Source: Scalesia atractyloides (taxonomy: Eukaryota; Streptophyta; Magnoliopsida; Asterales; Asteraceae). Taken from it: a DNA stretch of 64,000 bases. The position numbers and the translations under genes were made by a program. Below the pieces are notes generated by a model. It was not told the origin of the DNA. It was given only the letters and a program-made list of their open reading frames with translations, and ran no database searches. Within the stretch, counting starts at the first letter, position 1, and each line of letters opens with the position of its first letter. Location of the stretch: the NCBI GenBank assembly GCA_947069175.1, contig CAMTDV010000017.1, positions 52,647,137 to 52,711,136 of the forward strand, read 5' to 3'. This document shows, piece by piece, positions 11,640 to 22,025 of the stretch.

Positions 11640-13459
11640 TTCGTCCCGAAATTTAATTGGAGGAGACTTGAGGGAAAAGATGTGGATATTTCGTTTTCAT
11701 TTGATCCTCTCATTCCCATGTAAATTCTGGGCCACGTTTGGATTCCCAGCGAACTTTAACAATTGGAATTTGACTAGCTTGAGTTTCTTGACTTCACGGT
11801 CCATAACTTCCACAGGTTTCCCGATGAAATGCATAGTATCATCAATACGAATTTCATCAAGAGGGATGTGTAGGTTTTCATCGGCTAAACACTTTTTCAA
11901 GTTGGACACGTGAAAGGTTGGATGAACATTTCCAAGTTCAGGAGGTAGTTCAAGTTTGTAGGCTACCTTTCCGATCTTTTCAATGATCTTAAAAGGTCCC
12001 ACATATCGAGGAGCTAGTTTACCTTTCTTTCCAAATCTAACCATACCCTTCCAAGGGGATACCTTGAGAAGAACACGGTCACCCATTTGGAATTCCAGAG
12101 GTTTGCGTCGTTTATCAGCATAACTCTTTTGATGACTTCTTGCTGTAAACAGGTTATTGCGCATTTTCATGATTTTGTCTGTTGTTTCTTGAATGAGTTC
12201 GGGTCCGGTGATTTGAGCTTCACCAACTTCATTCCAACAGACAGGTGAACGACATTTTCGACCATAAAGAGCTTCGAATGGAGCCATGTTGATGCTGGAG
12301 TGATAACTGTTGTTATAGGAGAATTCGATCAAAGGTAGATGCGAATCCCAACTACCACGAAAGTCAATCACACACGCTCTAAGCATATCCTCAAGTATTT
12401 GGATTGTCCTTTCGGTTTGTCCATCCGTTTGAGGATGATAAGCAGTGCTTAGATTTAATCTGGTTCCCATGGTGGATTGCATGGTCTTCCAGAAACAAGA
12501 TGAGAAACGAGCATCACTATCTGAAATGATGTTCAAAGGAACACCGTGACGGGACACAATCTCATTAGTATAGATCTTAGCAAGTTTGTCAGCAGGGAAA
12601 TCCTCACGAATTGGCAAAAAGTGTGCTCACTTAGTCAGACGGTCAATGATTACCTACATGGCGTCATGGCCTCTAGAAGTGCATGGTAACTTAGTGATGA
12701 GATCCATAGCGATGTTCTCCCATTCAATACCGGAAATTCTGGTTGTTCGAGCAAACCAGAGGGACATTGATGTCCTGCCTTGACTTTAAGACAAGTAAGG
12801 CATTTGGACACGTACAAAGCTATATCCTTCTTCATACCCGGCCACCAATATTGGGTACGAAGATCCATGTATATTTTGTCCATACCAGGATGGATAGAAT
12901 AACGTGACTTGTGTGCTTCGTCCATCAGTAAGGTACGAAGATTATCTTGGTTTGCAATCCATATACGATTCAAGAAATAGAGTAACCCATCATTTTTAGT
13001 CTCAAGCTGAAGCTCAAGATTATGAGGTAGTTAATTATTCATCAAGCTTTGGGTTACGCAAGTACGTTGGGCTTGAAAAATTCTAGAGTGGATATCTGAT
13101 TGGATACGAACACAATGAAGTTTGACTTGTTCCTTGCGACTAAGTGCGTCTGCTATGACATTCGCCTTACCAGGATGGTAACGAATTTTGCAATCGTAGT
13201 CGTTTAGAAGTTCGACCCAACACCATTGTCTCATGTTTAGTTCCTTTTGATTGAAAATGTGTTGAAGACTTTTGTCGTCAGTGAAAACCACACATTTAGT
13301 ACCATAAAGGTAATGTCTCCAAATTTTGAGAGCGAAAAAAACGGCACCGAACTCAAGATCCTGAGTTGTGTAGTTCTTTTCGTGAATTTTCAATTGCCTT
13401 GATGCACATGCCATGACTTTGTCTCTTTGCATGAGAACACAACCAAGGCCTAGGTTTGA
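11640..13459 (-). pseudogene. Element H RNase H and integrase (3' part of pol)
   Basis: From right to left: RNase H from DASNLGLG (cut by element G at 13459) through VVFTDDKSLQ; the zinc-binding H-H-C-C of integrase (DEAHKSRYSIHP, SKCLTCLKVK); and the catalytic core with its second Asp in IISDSDARF and Glu in TDGQTERTIQ. The GPY/F module (GKLAPRYVGPFKI) and VHPTFHVSNLKKC follow. Frame breaks lie near 12630-12700 (first Asp region), 13020-13040 and about 11785, where the chromodomain-like tail loses register. RT, protease and Gag of H are absent. Confidence 0.87.
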
Positions 13460-14473
13460 TGTCACACCCCGACCCGCAGCGGAAAAGGTGATCGGGGCAT
13501 GATTGGGTTATCATGAAAGCTCATGACATTTATTTTAACGTTTCATATTCATTAATACAATTTAATGGAAATTTACAATCATAATTACATCAATGACCTA
13601 AACATCAATCTAAGCTTCTTTGTTTTCTTCTAAGGCATTTCCTATGTTTTCCTTGCTTCATCCTGTTCACCTGTATCATGTGTAAAAGGGTTTTTGGATC
13701 AACAAAAAGTTGGCGAGTGAATCCTATGGAAAACATTTGAACAAGTTTATTTAATTGATTATGAAATAAAGTGCACAACCAAACATGAGTAAAAATAGAT
13801 GTAAACTTATTCATAGATCAATTTAATATTAAACAATACACACATGAACAATAATGGATTGGTTTTGAGGCACGCGTTGCTCAACTCGTCTACCACGAGA
13901 AACTGATGGGCCTAATGAATGAATTGCATAAACATGATAATATGAAAGACATAACTACTAACAATATAAACTCAATAATACACACACGAACAATAATGGA
14001 TTGGTTTTGAGGCACGCGTTGCTCAACTCGTCTACCACGAGGAACTGATGAGCTTAATGAATGAATTTCGTATAAGTTGTCAAAATGAAATACATAATTA
14101 CCACAATAATAACAATCTAAGTTTAGATCACAATATGGTATGGCACAAGTTTAAAATAAACGAGTTAATTATTTTGTGACACATGACACACCCCAAAACG
14201 TGTAATTAAAAAGGGGAGTTGTAAGATTCACTACAGTAGGTGCGTTCGGTTGATGATGTTGAATGCACGCGAAGTGGTTTTAACCACGAGTGAAATTAAC
14301 CTAGATAATGGCATAATGTTTCGGTAAGTAAACGGATTTTATTAATCCATTTTAGTAGGATTGTTGGGTGTATTTTTGTGAGTTTAAGGCTATTTTCTAA
14401 CCTTAAAAATGTTATTTTTAAGTATTTTTAATTGAATTTTAATTAAAATAAATAAATAAAAATAATAAAAAAA

Positions 14474-14526
14474 GTTGACTTTTTTGACCGTTGACCGTTG
14501 ACCGTTGACCGTTTGACTTTGACCGG
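14474..14526. promoter_or_regulatory. W-box cluster (TTGACY repeats) in LTR of G
   Basis: Six or seven TTGAC cores in about 50 bp, several as TTGACCG tandem units. TTGACC/T is the binding site of WRKY transcription factors, which respond to wounding and pathogens. Equivalent clusters are at 21314-21351 and 58156-58223 with different copy numbers. Binding is inferred only. Confidence 0.5.
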
Positions 14527-14546
14527 TTCGTATGCGTATAAGTGTG

Positions 14547-14620
14547 CGCTCAGTGAGGCTCGAACCCGAGACCTCCCGTACGCGTGCACGCAGCTCTACC
14601 AACTGAGCTACGTGTCTAAC
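14547..14620 (-). repeat. tRNA-like unit 1 in LTR of G
   Basis: On the minus strand TAGCTCAGTTGG matches the pol III box A consensus exactly and GGTTCGAGCC is a near match to box B. The two are about 45 bases apart, as in tRNA genes. The D-arm is well formed; the anticodon and T arms are degenerate, so it is tRNA-derived and not a working tRNA. Copies are at 21380-21447 and 58251-58317. Confidence 0.6.
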
Positions 14621-14714
14621 CCGAAATATTTCTGTTTTTAATTATATTTATATATTAATTAGATTAATCCGAAAATCAATTTATTTCTAAAAAGCTTTTA
14701 CTGAATCGGACCGG

Positions 14715-14790
14715 TGCTCTCCACAGGTCTCGAACCCGGGACCTGTGGTTTATGCTAACACACAGTCCACCGCTGGACTGTGTGTCCAAC
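14715..14790 (-). repeat. tRNA-like unit 2 in LTR of G
   Basis: The minus strand has box B GGTTCGAGACC (exact consensus) inside an ACAGGTC/GACCTGT stem, and a D-arm-like perfect hairpin ACACAGTCCA/TGGACTGTGT. Copies are at 21543-21617 and 58413-58487. Confidence 0.55.
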
Positions 14791-14884
14791 TTGTTAACTT
14801 AACTCATTTTTATTATACTTAAACACAAACTATGTATTTCTATTTCTGACTTATTTAAAAAGTTAGATATTTGTCCGGATCGAT

Positions 14885-14958
14885 GTAGTAGACCGGACTC
14901 GAACTCGTGTCCTGTGATAAAACATACACACAGTCCACCACTGGACTGTGTGTCTAAC
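14885..14958 (-). repeat. tRNA-like unit 3 in LTR of G
   Basis: Same plan as unit 2, with box B-like AGTTCGAGTCC and the ACACAGTCCA/TGGACTGTGT hairpin. A copy is in the right LTR at 21712-21785. I do not find it in the F LTR. Confidence 0.5.
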
Positions 14959-15052
14959 TTGGTTATTATTCCGGTTATTAATAAACTTAACATGTAACAG
15001 TGTGACTCCGGTTCGTTTAACAAAAAAAAGACATTTTTATTAAGGCAGCATG

Positions 15053-15128
15053 CGTGGGACAAGATTCGAACTCGAGACGTTAGTGTGTTTAATGTGCACA
15101 CAGTCCACCGCTGGACTGTGTGTCTAAC
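15053..15128 (-). repeat. tRNA-like unit 4 in LTR of G
   Basis: Box B-like AGTTCGAATC plus the same perfect hairpin. Copies are at 21879-21953 and 58571-58653 (F). Confidence 0.5.
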
Positions 15129-15829
15129 CCGAGTTATTTCTTGATTTAAATTAAACTTATACATTACAGAAAACTTCGTCTTCTTCGTTGATTTTAACCA
15201 GAATCGGAAATCCGACTGGTTCGATGTTTTAATCGTGTTCGTTAGCGTTTTTCAATTAATTACAGATGAGATATGAATAAAATGAAAGAGAAATTAGGCG
15301 TAAGGTATACCGACTGGACTCCTCTGTTTTTCCGGCAGAACTCCGGCGACAGCAACAGTTCCGGCGTCGTGTGTCTTGCAGCAGCGAGTCTTCAAAAAGC
15401 TTGAAAAGAATGTGGGTGACTTCGGTATAAGCTCAGGGGGTTCAGTAAGGCTCAGAAATGGAGGGTTCGGTTTTCCGGCGATGAGCAGAAGATTTCCGGC
15501 GAGTGAGTTTTCGCCGAGAAAGGGTGCGGTTTTGAGCGAAAAAGTTTGCAGAGGTTCGAGGGGGTATTTATAAGGCAGGTTATCGATGAACTTGGTCCAA
15601 TTTCCGACTTGATTCAAAGTCATTACGTTTTCCGGCGGTTATAGTTTGTGTCGCGGACTCAGGCGTCGGTTATAACCAAAGTCCTAGTAAATGTTTACGT
15701 TATAACTGAAGATATCGAAATTTCTTGGCGAGATCGCCGGGATTTCCGACGACTGCATTTGGGCGCCGGTTTTGAATTCGGAAAAACATGTTATGAATTA
15801 AATGATTCTAATATTTAACAAAGAATACA

Positions 15830-15909
15830 AGTGGCGCAGTGGTTTAAGTGTTGAGTGTTAAGTTGTGTTGACCGGCTGACTGACCCGGGTTCGAAACCCG
15901 GCAGTGCCA
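15830..15909 (+). repeat. tRNA-like unit 5, opposite strand, in LTR of G
   Basis: The plus strand has box A TGGCGCAGTGG and box B GGTTCGAAACC within a CCGGGTTCGAAACCCGG arm, ending GCAGTGCCA. It is antisense to the element. The equivalent in F is at 59505-59584 with GGTTCGACTCC. It looks like a tRNA gene or SINE head that was captured by the LTR. Confidence 0.55.
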
Positions 15910-16091
15910 AATCATTTTTATTTTCTGATTTTTAACAGGTTTTCAAAAACAAATTATATTTTCCAATATAATAATTGATTATGTATCGTTTAAAATTATT
16001 TTGGGCATTAAATTCGCATCGAAATTTTTAACTGATTGTTCGGTTAATAAACGGAGCAGGTTTGGTAAATCTGTTTTTGACGGATGTTACA

Positions 16092-18133
16092 GTATCCCCT
16101 GCTTTTTAGAAATTTCGTCCCGAAATTTAAATAGTGATATATTTGACTAAAAGAATGATGGTGTTTAGTTTGACAGTTACATGCTTAGAAGAAGTAAGGT
16201 TTTAAGTTTTTGTTTGAGGCGGTAACGTTCCTTGTAAGGGTTAAGTACCCTATTACAGGAATCGCTTTTTGTTGCCTACTGTAAAAGTATTGATAAGCAG
16301 AATTGATTCGCTAAATATGATATCATGCATACGAGTTTGGATATGTTTGGAAGGGTATGGTTATATCCTAAGGCAAAACTTCTAATACTACAACCTACAT
16401 GGAACATGAATAAACACAACAGCTAATATTTGAACATAAATAAACACAACAGCTAATATCAGTAAGTTATGATTGGTTCTATGACTATAGAACATAAATA
16501 AACACAAAAGCTAATATTTGAATCCACATTCTGATAGTATATATGTTTGAATGGTGACAGTTTCTCTCTCGTTTGTTATGATGGAGAGGTTAGTTTATGT
16601 AGAAATGGATCAGAATCCAATTTCTTTAAATAGCGAGATGATATAAATGTAACACAAATTTTCAATCAAGACAATACTAAATCCTACATGGAACTTCTCA
16701 TAACCGCCTGATAATGCCTCTGATCCTTTGGCAAGAATACCTATATATAGGAAGTACCAGCGGCGTATCCACCATATTCTTGCCAAATTTTCATTGGTTT
16801 TATCCACAAGTTATGATTAGTTACCAAGAAACTACTAAATCCTACATAGAACTTCTCATAACCGTCTGACAATGCCTCTGATCCTTTGACAAGAATACTT
16901 ATATATAGGAAGTACCAGCGGCGTATCCACCATATTCTCGTCAAATTTTCATTGGTTTTATCAGTGAGTTATGATTAGTCCTATGTGACTCTACAACCAA
17001 TACACCAACTCATAAATACTGAAAATGAAAAATGTCTGTGCGATCAAGGCTCAATCAAACGGAGCCGATCGTATTGCATGTACTGAAAATGAAAATGTCT
17101 GTGCGATCAAGGCTCAATCAAGCGGAGCCGATCGTATTGCATGTACTGGAAATAATAAACTTAATCTAACAATCACACAAACAGCCTATACGTGGAACCT
17201 CTCATAACCGCCTGATAATGCCTCCGATCATTTGACAAGAATACTTATATATAGGAAGTACCAGCGGCGTATCCACCATATTCTTGTCAAATTTTCATTG
17301 ACTTTATCCACAAGTTATGATTAGTTCTATGTGACTCTACTACAAACACAACAACCACAAAATACTGATAATGAAAATGTCTGTGCGATCAAGGCCCAAT
17401 CAAACGGAGCCGATCGTATTGCATGTACTGAAAATGAAAATGTCTGTGCGATCAAGGCTCAATCAAACGAAGCCGATCGTATTGCATGTACTGAAAATAA
17501 TAAACTTAATCTAAACAACAATCACACAAACAGCCTATACATGGAACCTCTCATAACCGCCTGATAATGCCTCCGATCATTTGACAAGAATACTTATATA
17601 TAGGAAGTAAACAGCGGCGTATCCACCATATTCTTGTCAAATACTCATTGACTTTATCCACAAGTTATGATTAGTTCTATGTGACTCTACAACAAACACA
17701 ACAACCACAAAATACTGATAATGAAAATGTCTGTGCGATCAAGGCTCAATCAAACGGAGCCGATCGTATTGCATGTACTGAAAATGAAAATGTCTGTGCG
17801 ATCAAGGCTCAATCAAACGGAGCCGATCATATGTGGGCACGCCAGGTTCAACCTCATAATGAAATGGGGAACATGCTCAACGCTCATAATGTAATGGGGA
17901 GCGGCGGCCTATGAAATTGCATGTACTGAAAATAATAAACAATAATTACTCTAACAGTCTACACATGGAACCTCTCATAACCGCCAGATAATGCTTCTGA
18001 TCCTTTGACAAGAATACTTATATATAGGAAGTACCAGCGGCGTATCCACCATATTCTTGTCAAAGTTTCATTGGCTTTATCCTTAAGTAATGATTGGTTC
18101 TATGTGATTCTAAAATATAAAGAAAAACATAAA
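16092..18133 (-). repeat. Hairpin repeat array replacing pol in element G
   Basis: Non-coding region between gag and the 3' LTR. Five units of roughly 140-350 bp each carry the TATA hairpin: 16727-16787, 16885-16945, 17231-17291, 17580-17641 and 18004-18064. The arms are TTTGACAAGAATA and TATTCTTGTCAAA or variants. Between them are pairs of a 62-bp unit with a second hairpin (GATCAAGGCTC facing GGAGCCGATC) at about 17032, 17095, 17375, 17438, 17725 and 17788. The 62-bp units give apparent repeat proteins (NVCAIKAQSNGAD), which I take as artefacts. Bases 16107-16600 hold nothing I recognise. Confidence 0.75.
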
Positions 18134-19518
18134 CTAAACGATTGGAGTCGAATCTGGATCTTCGGTGAAGAGGACTAGTTGGGTATCTTCGTTTGAGCCG
18201 TCATTATCTTCGACAGGATTGGCGTTGATGTTGAAGACTCTTCATCTTGCTGGTGGCCTAGCGGTTGGGTTTTCTTGGTTTACTTGGTTAACTGGGTTTG
18301 ATTGGGCTTGAGTGTTGATGACGTTAACCAATTGAGGGCATGTGTTTCTAAAGTGGGTAGGGTCGCCACAATTGAAACAAGCTCGAACATATGGGAACAT
18401 GGGATATTGGGGTTGTTGATAGGTTTGGTTCATGGTTTGAGTAGGGGAAGAGATTTGATTTGAAAGGTGTGGCAAACCTTGCTCAAATGACCATAGCGTC
18501 CACAAGTTGCACATAGTCGACAAGGTAAGATAAGGGGATGGTGATAAAAACAGTTGTTGCATCGAGGGTGAGGTCCAAGATATGGTTTCTTATTTGGGTA
18601 AGTTGAGTTAGGTGCCACTTGAGTGATTGGGATAGCTTGGATGGGTATGGCGTGTGAAATTGGTTGATTTCGTTGGATAGCAGCGAAAAGTTGCCCGTCT
18701 CTTTTTCTCTTAGGATTGGGTTGAGAAGGGGATTCGGTTTGGGTGTAGTCGGAGGTTTCAGTCGATTCTTTATCCTTCTTCTTCTCCTCCTTGAAATCTT
18801 TGTTCCGAATTCGGTTCTCGGTGAGCGCTGTTGCTAGCTCCATTGCTGCTTCCAAAGTTGCAGGCGAGGTACTTATTACAGAGTCTTGAATCTTTGACGG
18901 AAGACCACGAATGTAGTGCTCGATCAAACGGTAGAGGGGAGTGAACATGTTGGGAACCATTTGATGTAACTCGAGGAATCTTTTGTTGTATGTGGTGTGG
19001 TCTCCTTCCTTTTGCTTCAACGAATAAAATTCATCTTCTAATTTCTTGATTTCGCTCCTTGGGCAAAATCGTCTGGTCATGATTTCCTTCAATTCATTCC
19101 AAGTTAAAGCCATAACATCTTCAACACCTCGTTTGGCCTTCTCTGTATTCCACCAAGTAAGTGCTATTCCATATAAACGACCAGTAGCATAACGCACTTT
19201 GCGATCATCGGGGCAATCGCAATTTAGAAAGGTGTTCTCCATTTCTTCAAACCAATGGAGGAGAGCGGTGACGCCTTCAGTCCCTTTGTATTTCGAAGGG
19301 TCGCATGATTTGAAATGCTTGTAGGTGCATTTAGTGGTATTTGGGGGAGAGTTGATAATGTTTTGGTTTTCTTGATTGACAGGATTAGCGGTAAGTGCTT
19401 GTTGTACTTGAATTACAATGTTGGGTATTACGGCAGCCATTTGTTGAGCGATTAGGGCAGCCATGTGTTCACGGGCTTTTCCTTCTCTCATCTTCCTACG
19501 GGCGTAGTTAGAAGACAT
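18134..19518 (-). pseudogene. Element G Gag
   Basis: The start is at 19518 (MSSNYARRKMREGK). The Gag domain is long and well kept: MAALIAQQMAAVIPNIV, LLHWFEEMENTFLNCDC, ALTWWNTEKAKRGVE, EIMTRRFCPRSEIKKLEDEF, LIEHYIRGLPSKIQDSV. A Lys-rich segment and two zinc knuckles follow (CATCGRYGHLSKVC and CFNCGDPTHFRNTC). A frameshift lies near 18440-18560 between the knuckles, and a TGA at 18242-18244 follows. Past FNINANP, where F enters protease, G has instead a short acidic end (VEDNDGSNEDTQ...) and a stop at 18134-18136. Gag therefore has its own terminus and pol is missing. Confidence 0.85.
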
Positions 19519-20298
19519 CTACAAGGAATACATGTCAAGAGTATGAGTTGGATGCTTTTGGGATCATGGGTCGCACTAGGAATGAACATTCATAAAAATA
19601 ATTATAGAAAAATAAATCTACTACATCCATAGGATGTCTTGGGCTTTGCTCGCCATTAGGCCCTACATGCCGCCATACTTCACCTTTGTAATCATGTGGG
19701 CCCCCATGAATACCGGTTTTTCATATGGTTCGCATGGGTTTGCCTGGTTGCGTACACTAAAACCCGGAGAAAATCGAGAAATATGTATACAACGTGTGAT
19801 ATTCGGAATGTGTCCAGGTGTAGACACGGTGACACCTCAAAGTGGGGTTAGTTCGAACGACGTTTGGTGTGGCATGCTTTGGCCTAATAGGTCCTTCGTA
19901 CTCTCATCGTTAGTCCCCAGGTAGGCAAACTGGTCCATTATATTGGATTTATACGAATGCCAACCTAGACAGGACGTTCCGACTACCGGTACTTGTACCC
20001 TTCCAGTTACTACATGCCCGTCGCAGAACTTACTTTGATGAGATTTGAAAATTGCAACAAAATCTTTGATAATGAGAGTATGAAAATGAATTGAATATAT
20101 GAACATTGATATATGTATAATTAATATGTATATAAGCATGTATGTTTGACTGTAAATATAAACAAATATGAAACAAATAAATATCACAAGTTTGTATGTA
20201 ACCACCTAATCAATTAAAATTTAGGCAGACTATAGTATAGGCTCTAAGGGTCTAATAACCTATCCTATATCCCTATAGTCATGGCTCTGATACCAATC
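19519..20298 (-). other. Element G 5' leader and primer-binding site
   Basis: Non-coding leader. The primer site is perfect as GCTCTGATACCA at 20284-20295, three bases from the LTR start. The open frames on both strands here have no recognisable content. Confidence 0.82.
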
Positions 20299-22012
20299 TG
20301 TCACACCCCGACCCGCAGCGGAAAAGGTGATCGGGGCATGATTGGGTTATCATCAAAGCTCATGACATTTATTTTAACGTTTCATATTCATTAATACAAT
20401 TTAATGGAAATTTACAATCATATTACATCAATGACCTAAACATCAATCTAAGCTTCTTTGTTTTCTTCTAAGGCATTTCCTATGTTTTTCTTGCTTCATC
20501 CTGTTCACCTGTATCATGTGTAAAAGGGTTTTTGGATCAACAAAAAGTTGGCGAGTGAATCCTATGGAAAACATTTGAACAAGTTTATTTAATTGATTAT
20601 GAAATAAAGTGCACAACCAAACATGAGTAAAAATAGATGTAAACTTATTCATAGATCAATTTAACATTAAACAATACACACATGAACAATAATGGATTGG
20701 TTTTGAGGCACGCGTTGCTCAACTCGTCTACCACGAGGAACTGATGGGCCTAATGAATGAATTGCATAAACATGATAATATGAAAGACATAACTACAAAC
20801 AATATAAACTCAATAATACACACACGAACAATAATGGATTGGTTTTGAGGCACGCGTTGCTCAACTCGTCTACCACGAGGAACTGATGGGCTTAATGAAT
20901 GAATTTCGTATAAGTTGTCAAAATGAAATACATAATTACCACAATAATAACAATCTAAGTTTAGATCACAATATGGTATGGCACAAGTTTTAAATAAACG
21001 AGTTAATTATTTTGTGACACATGACACACCCCAAAACGTGTAATTAAAAAGGGGGGTTGTAAGATTCACTCACAGTGGGTGCGTTCGGTTGATGATGTTG
21101 AATGTACGCGAAGTGGTTTTAACCACGAGTGAAATTAACCTAGATAATGGCATAATGTTTCGGTAAGTAAACGGATTTTATTAATCCATTTTAGTAGGAT
21201 TGTTGGGTGTATTTTTGTGAGTTTAAGGCTATTTTCTAACCTTAAAAATGTTATTTTTAAGTATTTTTAATTGAATTTTAATTAAAATAAATAAATAAAA
21301 ATAATAAAAAAAAAGTTGACTTTTTTGACCGTTGACCGTTTGACTTTGACCGGTTCGTATGCGTATAAGTGTGCGCTGAGTGAGGCTCGAACCCGAGACC
21401 TCCCGTACGCGTGCACGCAGCTCTACCAACTGAGCTACGTGTCTAACCCGAAATATTTCTGTTTTTAATTATATTTATATATTAATTAGATTAATCCGAA
21501 AATCAATTAATTTCTAAAAAGCTTTTACTGAATCGGACCGGTGCTCTCCACAGGTCTCGAACCCGGGACCTGTGGTTTATGCTAACACACAGTCCACCGC
21601 TGGACTGTGTGTCCAACTTGTTAACTTAACTGATTTTTATTATACTTAAACACAAACTAAGTATTTCCATTTCTGACTTATTTAAAAAGTTAGATATTTG
21701 TCCGGATCGATGTAGTAGACCGGACTCGAACTCGTGTCCTGTGATAAAACATACACACTGTCCACCACTGGACTGTGTGTCTAACTTGGTTATTATTCCG
21801 GTTATTAATAAACTTAACATGTAACAGTGTGACTCCGGTTCGTTTAACAAAAAAAGACATTTTTATTAAGCAGCATGCGTGGGATAAGATTCGAACTCGA
21901 GACGTTAGTGTGTTTAATGTGCACACAGTCCACCGCTGGACTGTGTGTCTAACCCGAGTTATTTCTTGATTTAAATTAAACTTATACATTACAGAAAACT
22001 TCGTCTTCTTCG
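20299..22012 (-). repeat. Element G 5' LTR, truncated
   Basis: Nearly identical to 13460-15187 of the left LTR: the same two GCACGCGTTGCTC units, a W-box cluster with fewer repeats, and four tRNA-like units. The match ends after CTTCTTCG at 22012. The remaining ~904 bp of LTR (equivalent to 15188-16091, which includes the plus-strand tRNA-like unit) and the flanking target repeat are missing, so a deletion followed insertion. Confidence 0.82.
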
Positions 22013-22025
22013 CTGGACTGTGTGG

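Larger units (their letters stand above)
13460..16091 (-). repeat. Element G 3' LTR (2632 bp)
   Basis: TGTCACACC at 13460 to ATGTTACA at 16091, followed by a minus-strand polypurine tract (AAAGCAGGGGATAC, 16092-16105). The length and landmarks match the F LTR (57106-59770). Inside it are two copies of a roughly 140-bp unit with GCACGCGTTGCTCAACTCG (13871 and 14012), a W-box cluster (14474-14526), four tRNA-like units on the minus strand and one on the plus strand. The open frames are chance. Confidence 0.85.
13460..22012 (-). mobile_element. Element G: non-autonomous LTR element with gag but no pol
   Basis: Left LTR 13460-16091, right LTR 20299-22012 (truncated), intact primer site, leader, gag, and then about 2 kb of hairpin repeats where pol should be. 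No protease, RT or integrase motif occurs between 16092 and 18134 in any frame. This matches the class called TR-GAG in plants. LTRs, primer site and Gag all resemble element F, which encodes a full pol and could supply enzymes to such copies. The insertion split RNase H of H; TTTGA at 13455-13459 is the candidate target repeat. Confidence 0.8.

Noticed and set aside
13895..14060. Hammerhead ribozyme, suggested by GAAACTGATGGG and CTGATGAG
   Set aside because: GAAA and CTGATGA are in the wrong order and spacing, and no stem closes the core; a chance resemblance in the LTR repeat.
14547..15128. Functional tRNA genes
   Set aside because: Box A/B are good, but anticodon and T arms do not fold correctly and the units lie in every F/G LTR, so they are tRNA-derived repeat parts.
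15294..15623. Minus-strand 109-codon ORF at 15294-15623
   Set aside because: Within the G LTR, Pro/Leu-rich from a CCGGCGA-rich U3; no domain and not kept open in F.
17025..17914. Small repeat proteins with NVCAIKAQSNGADRIACT units
   Set aside because: The repeat unit is a DNA hairpin repeat also present in the non-coding LTR of F; the open frame follows from the unit length.
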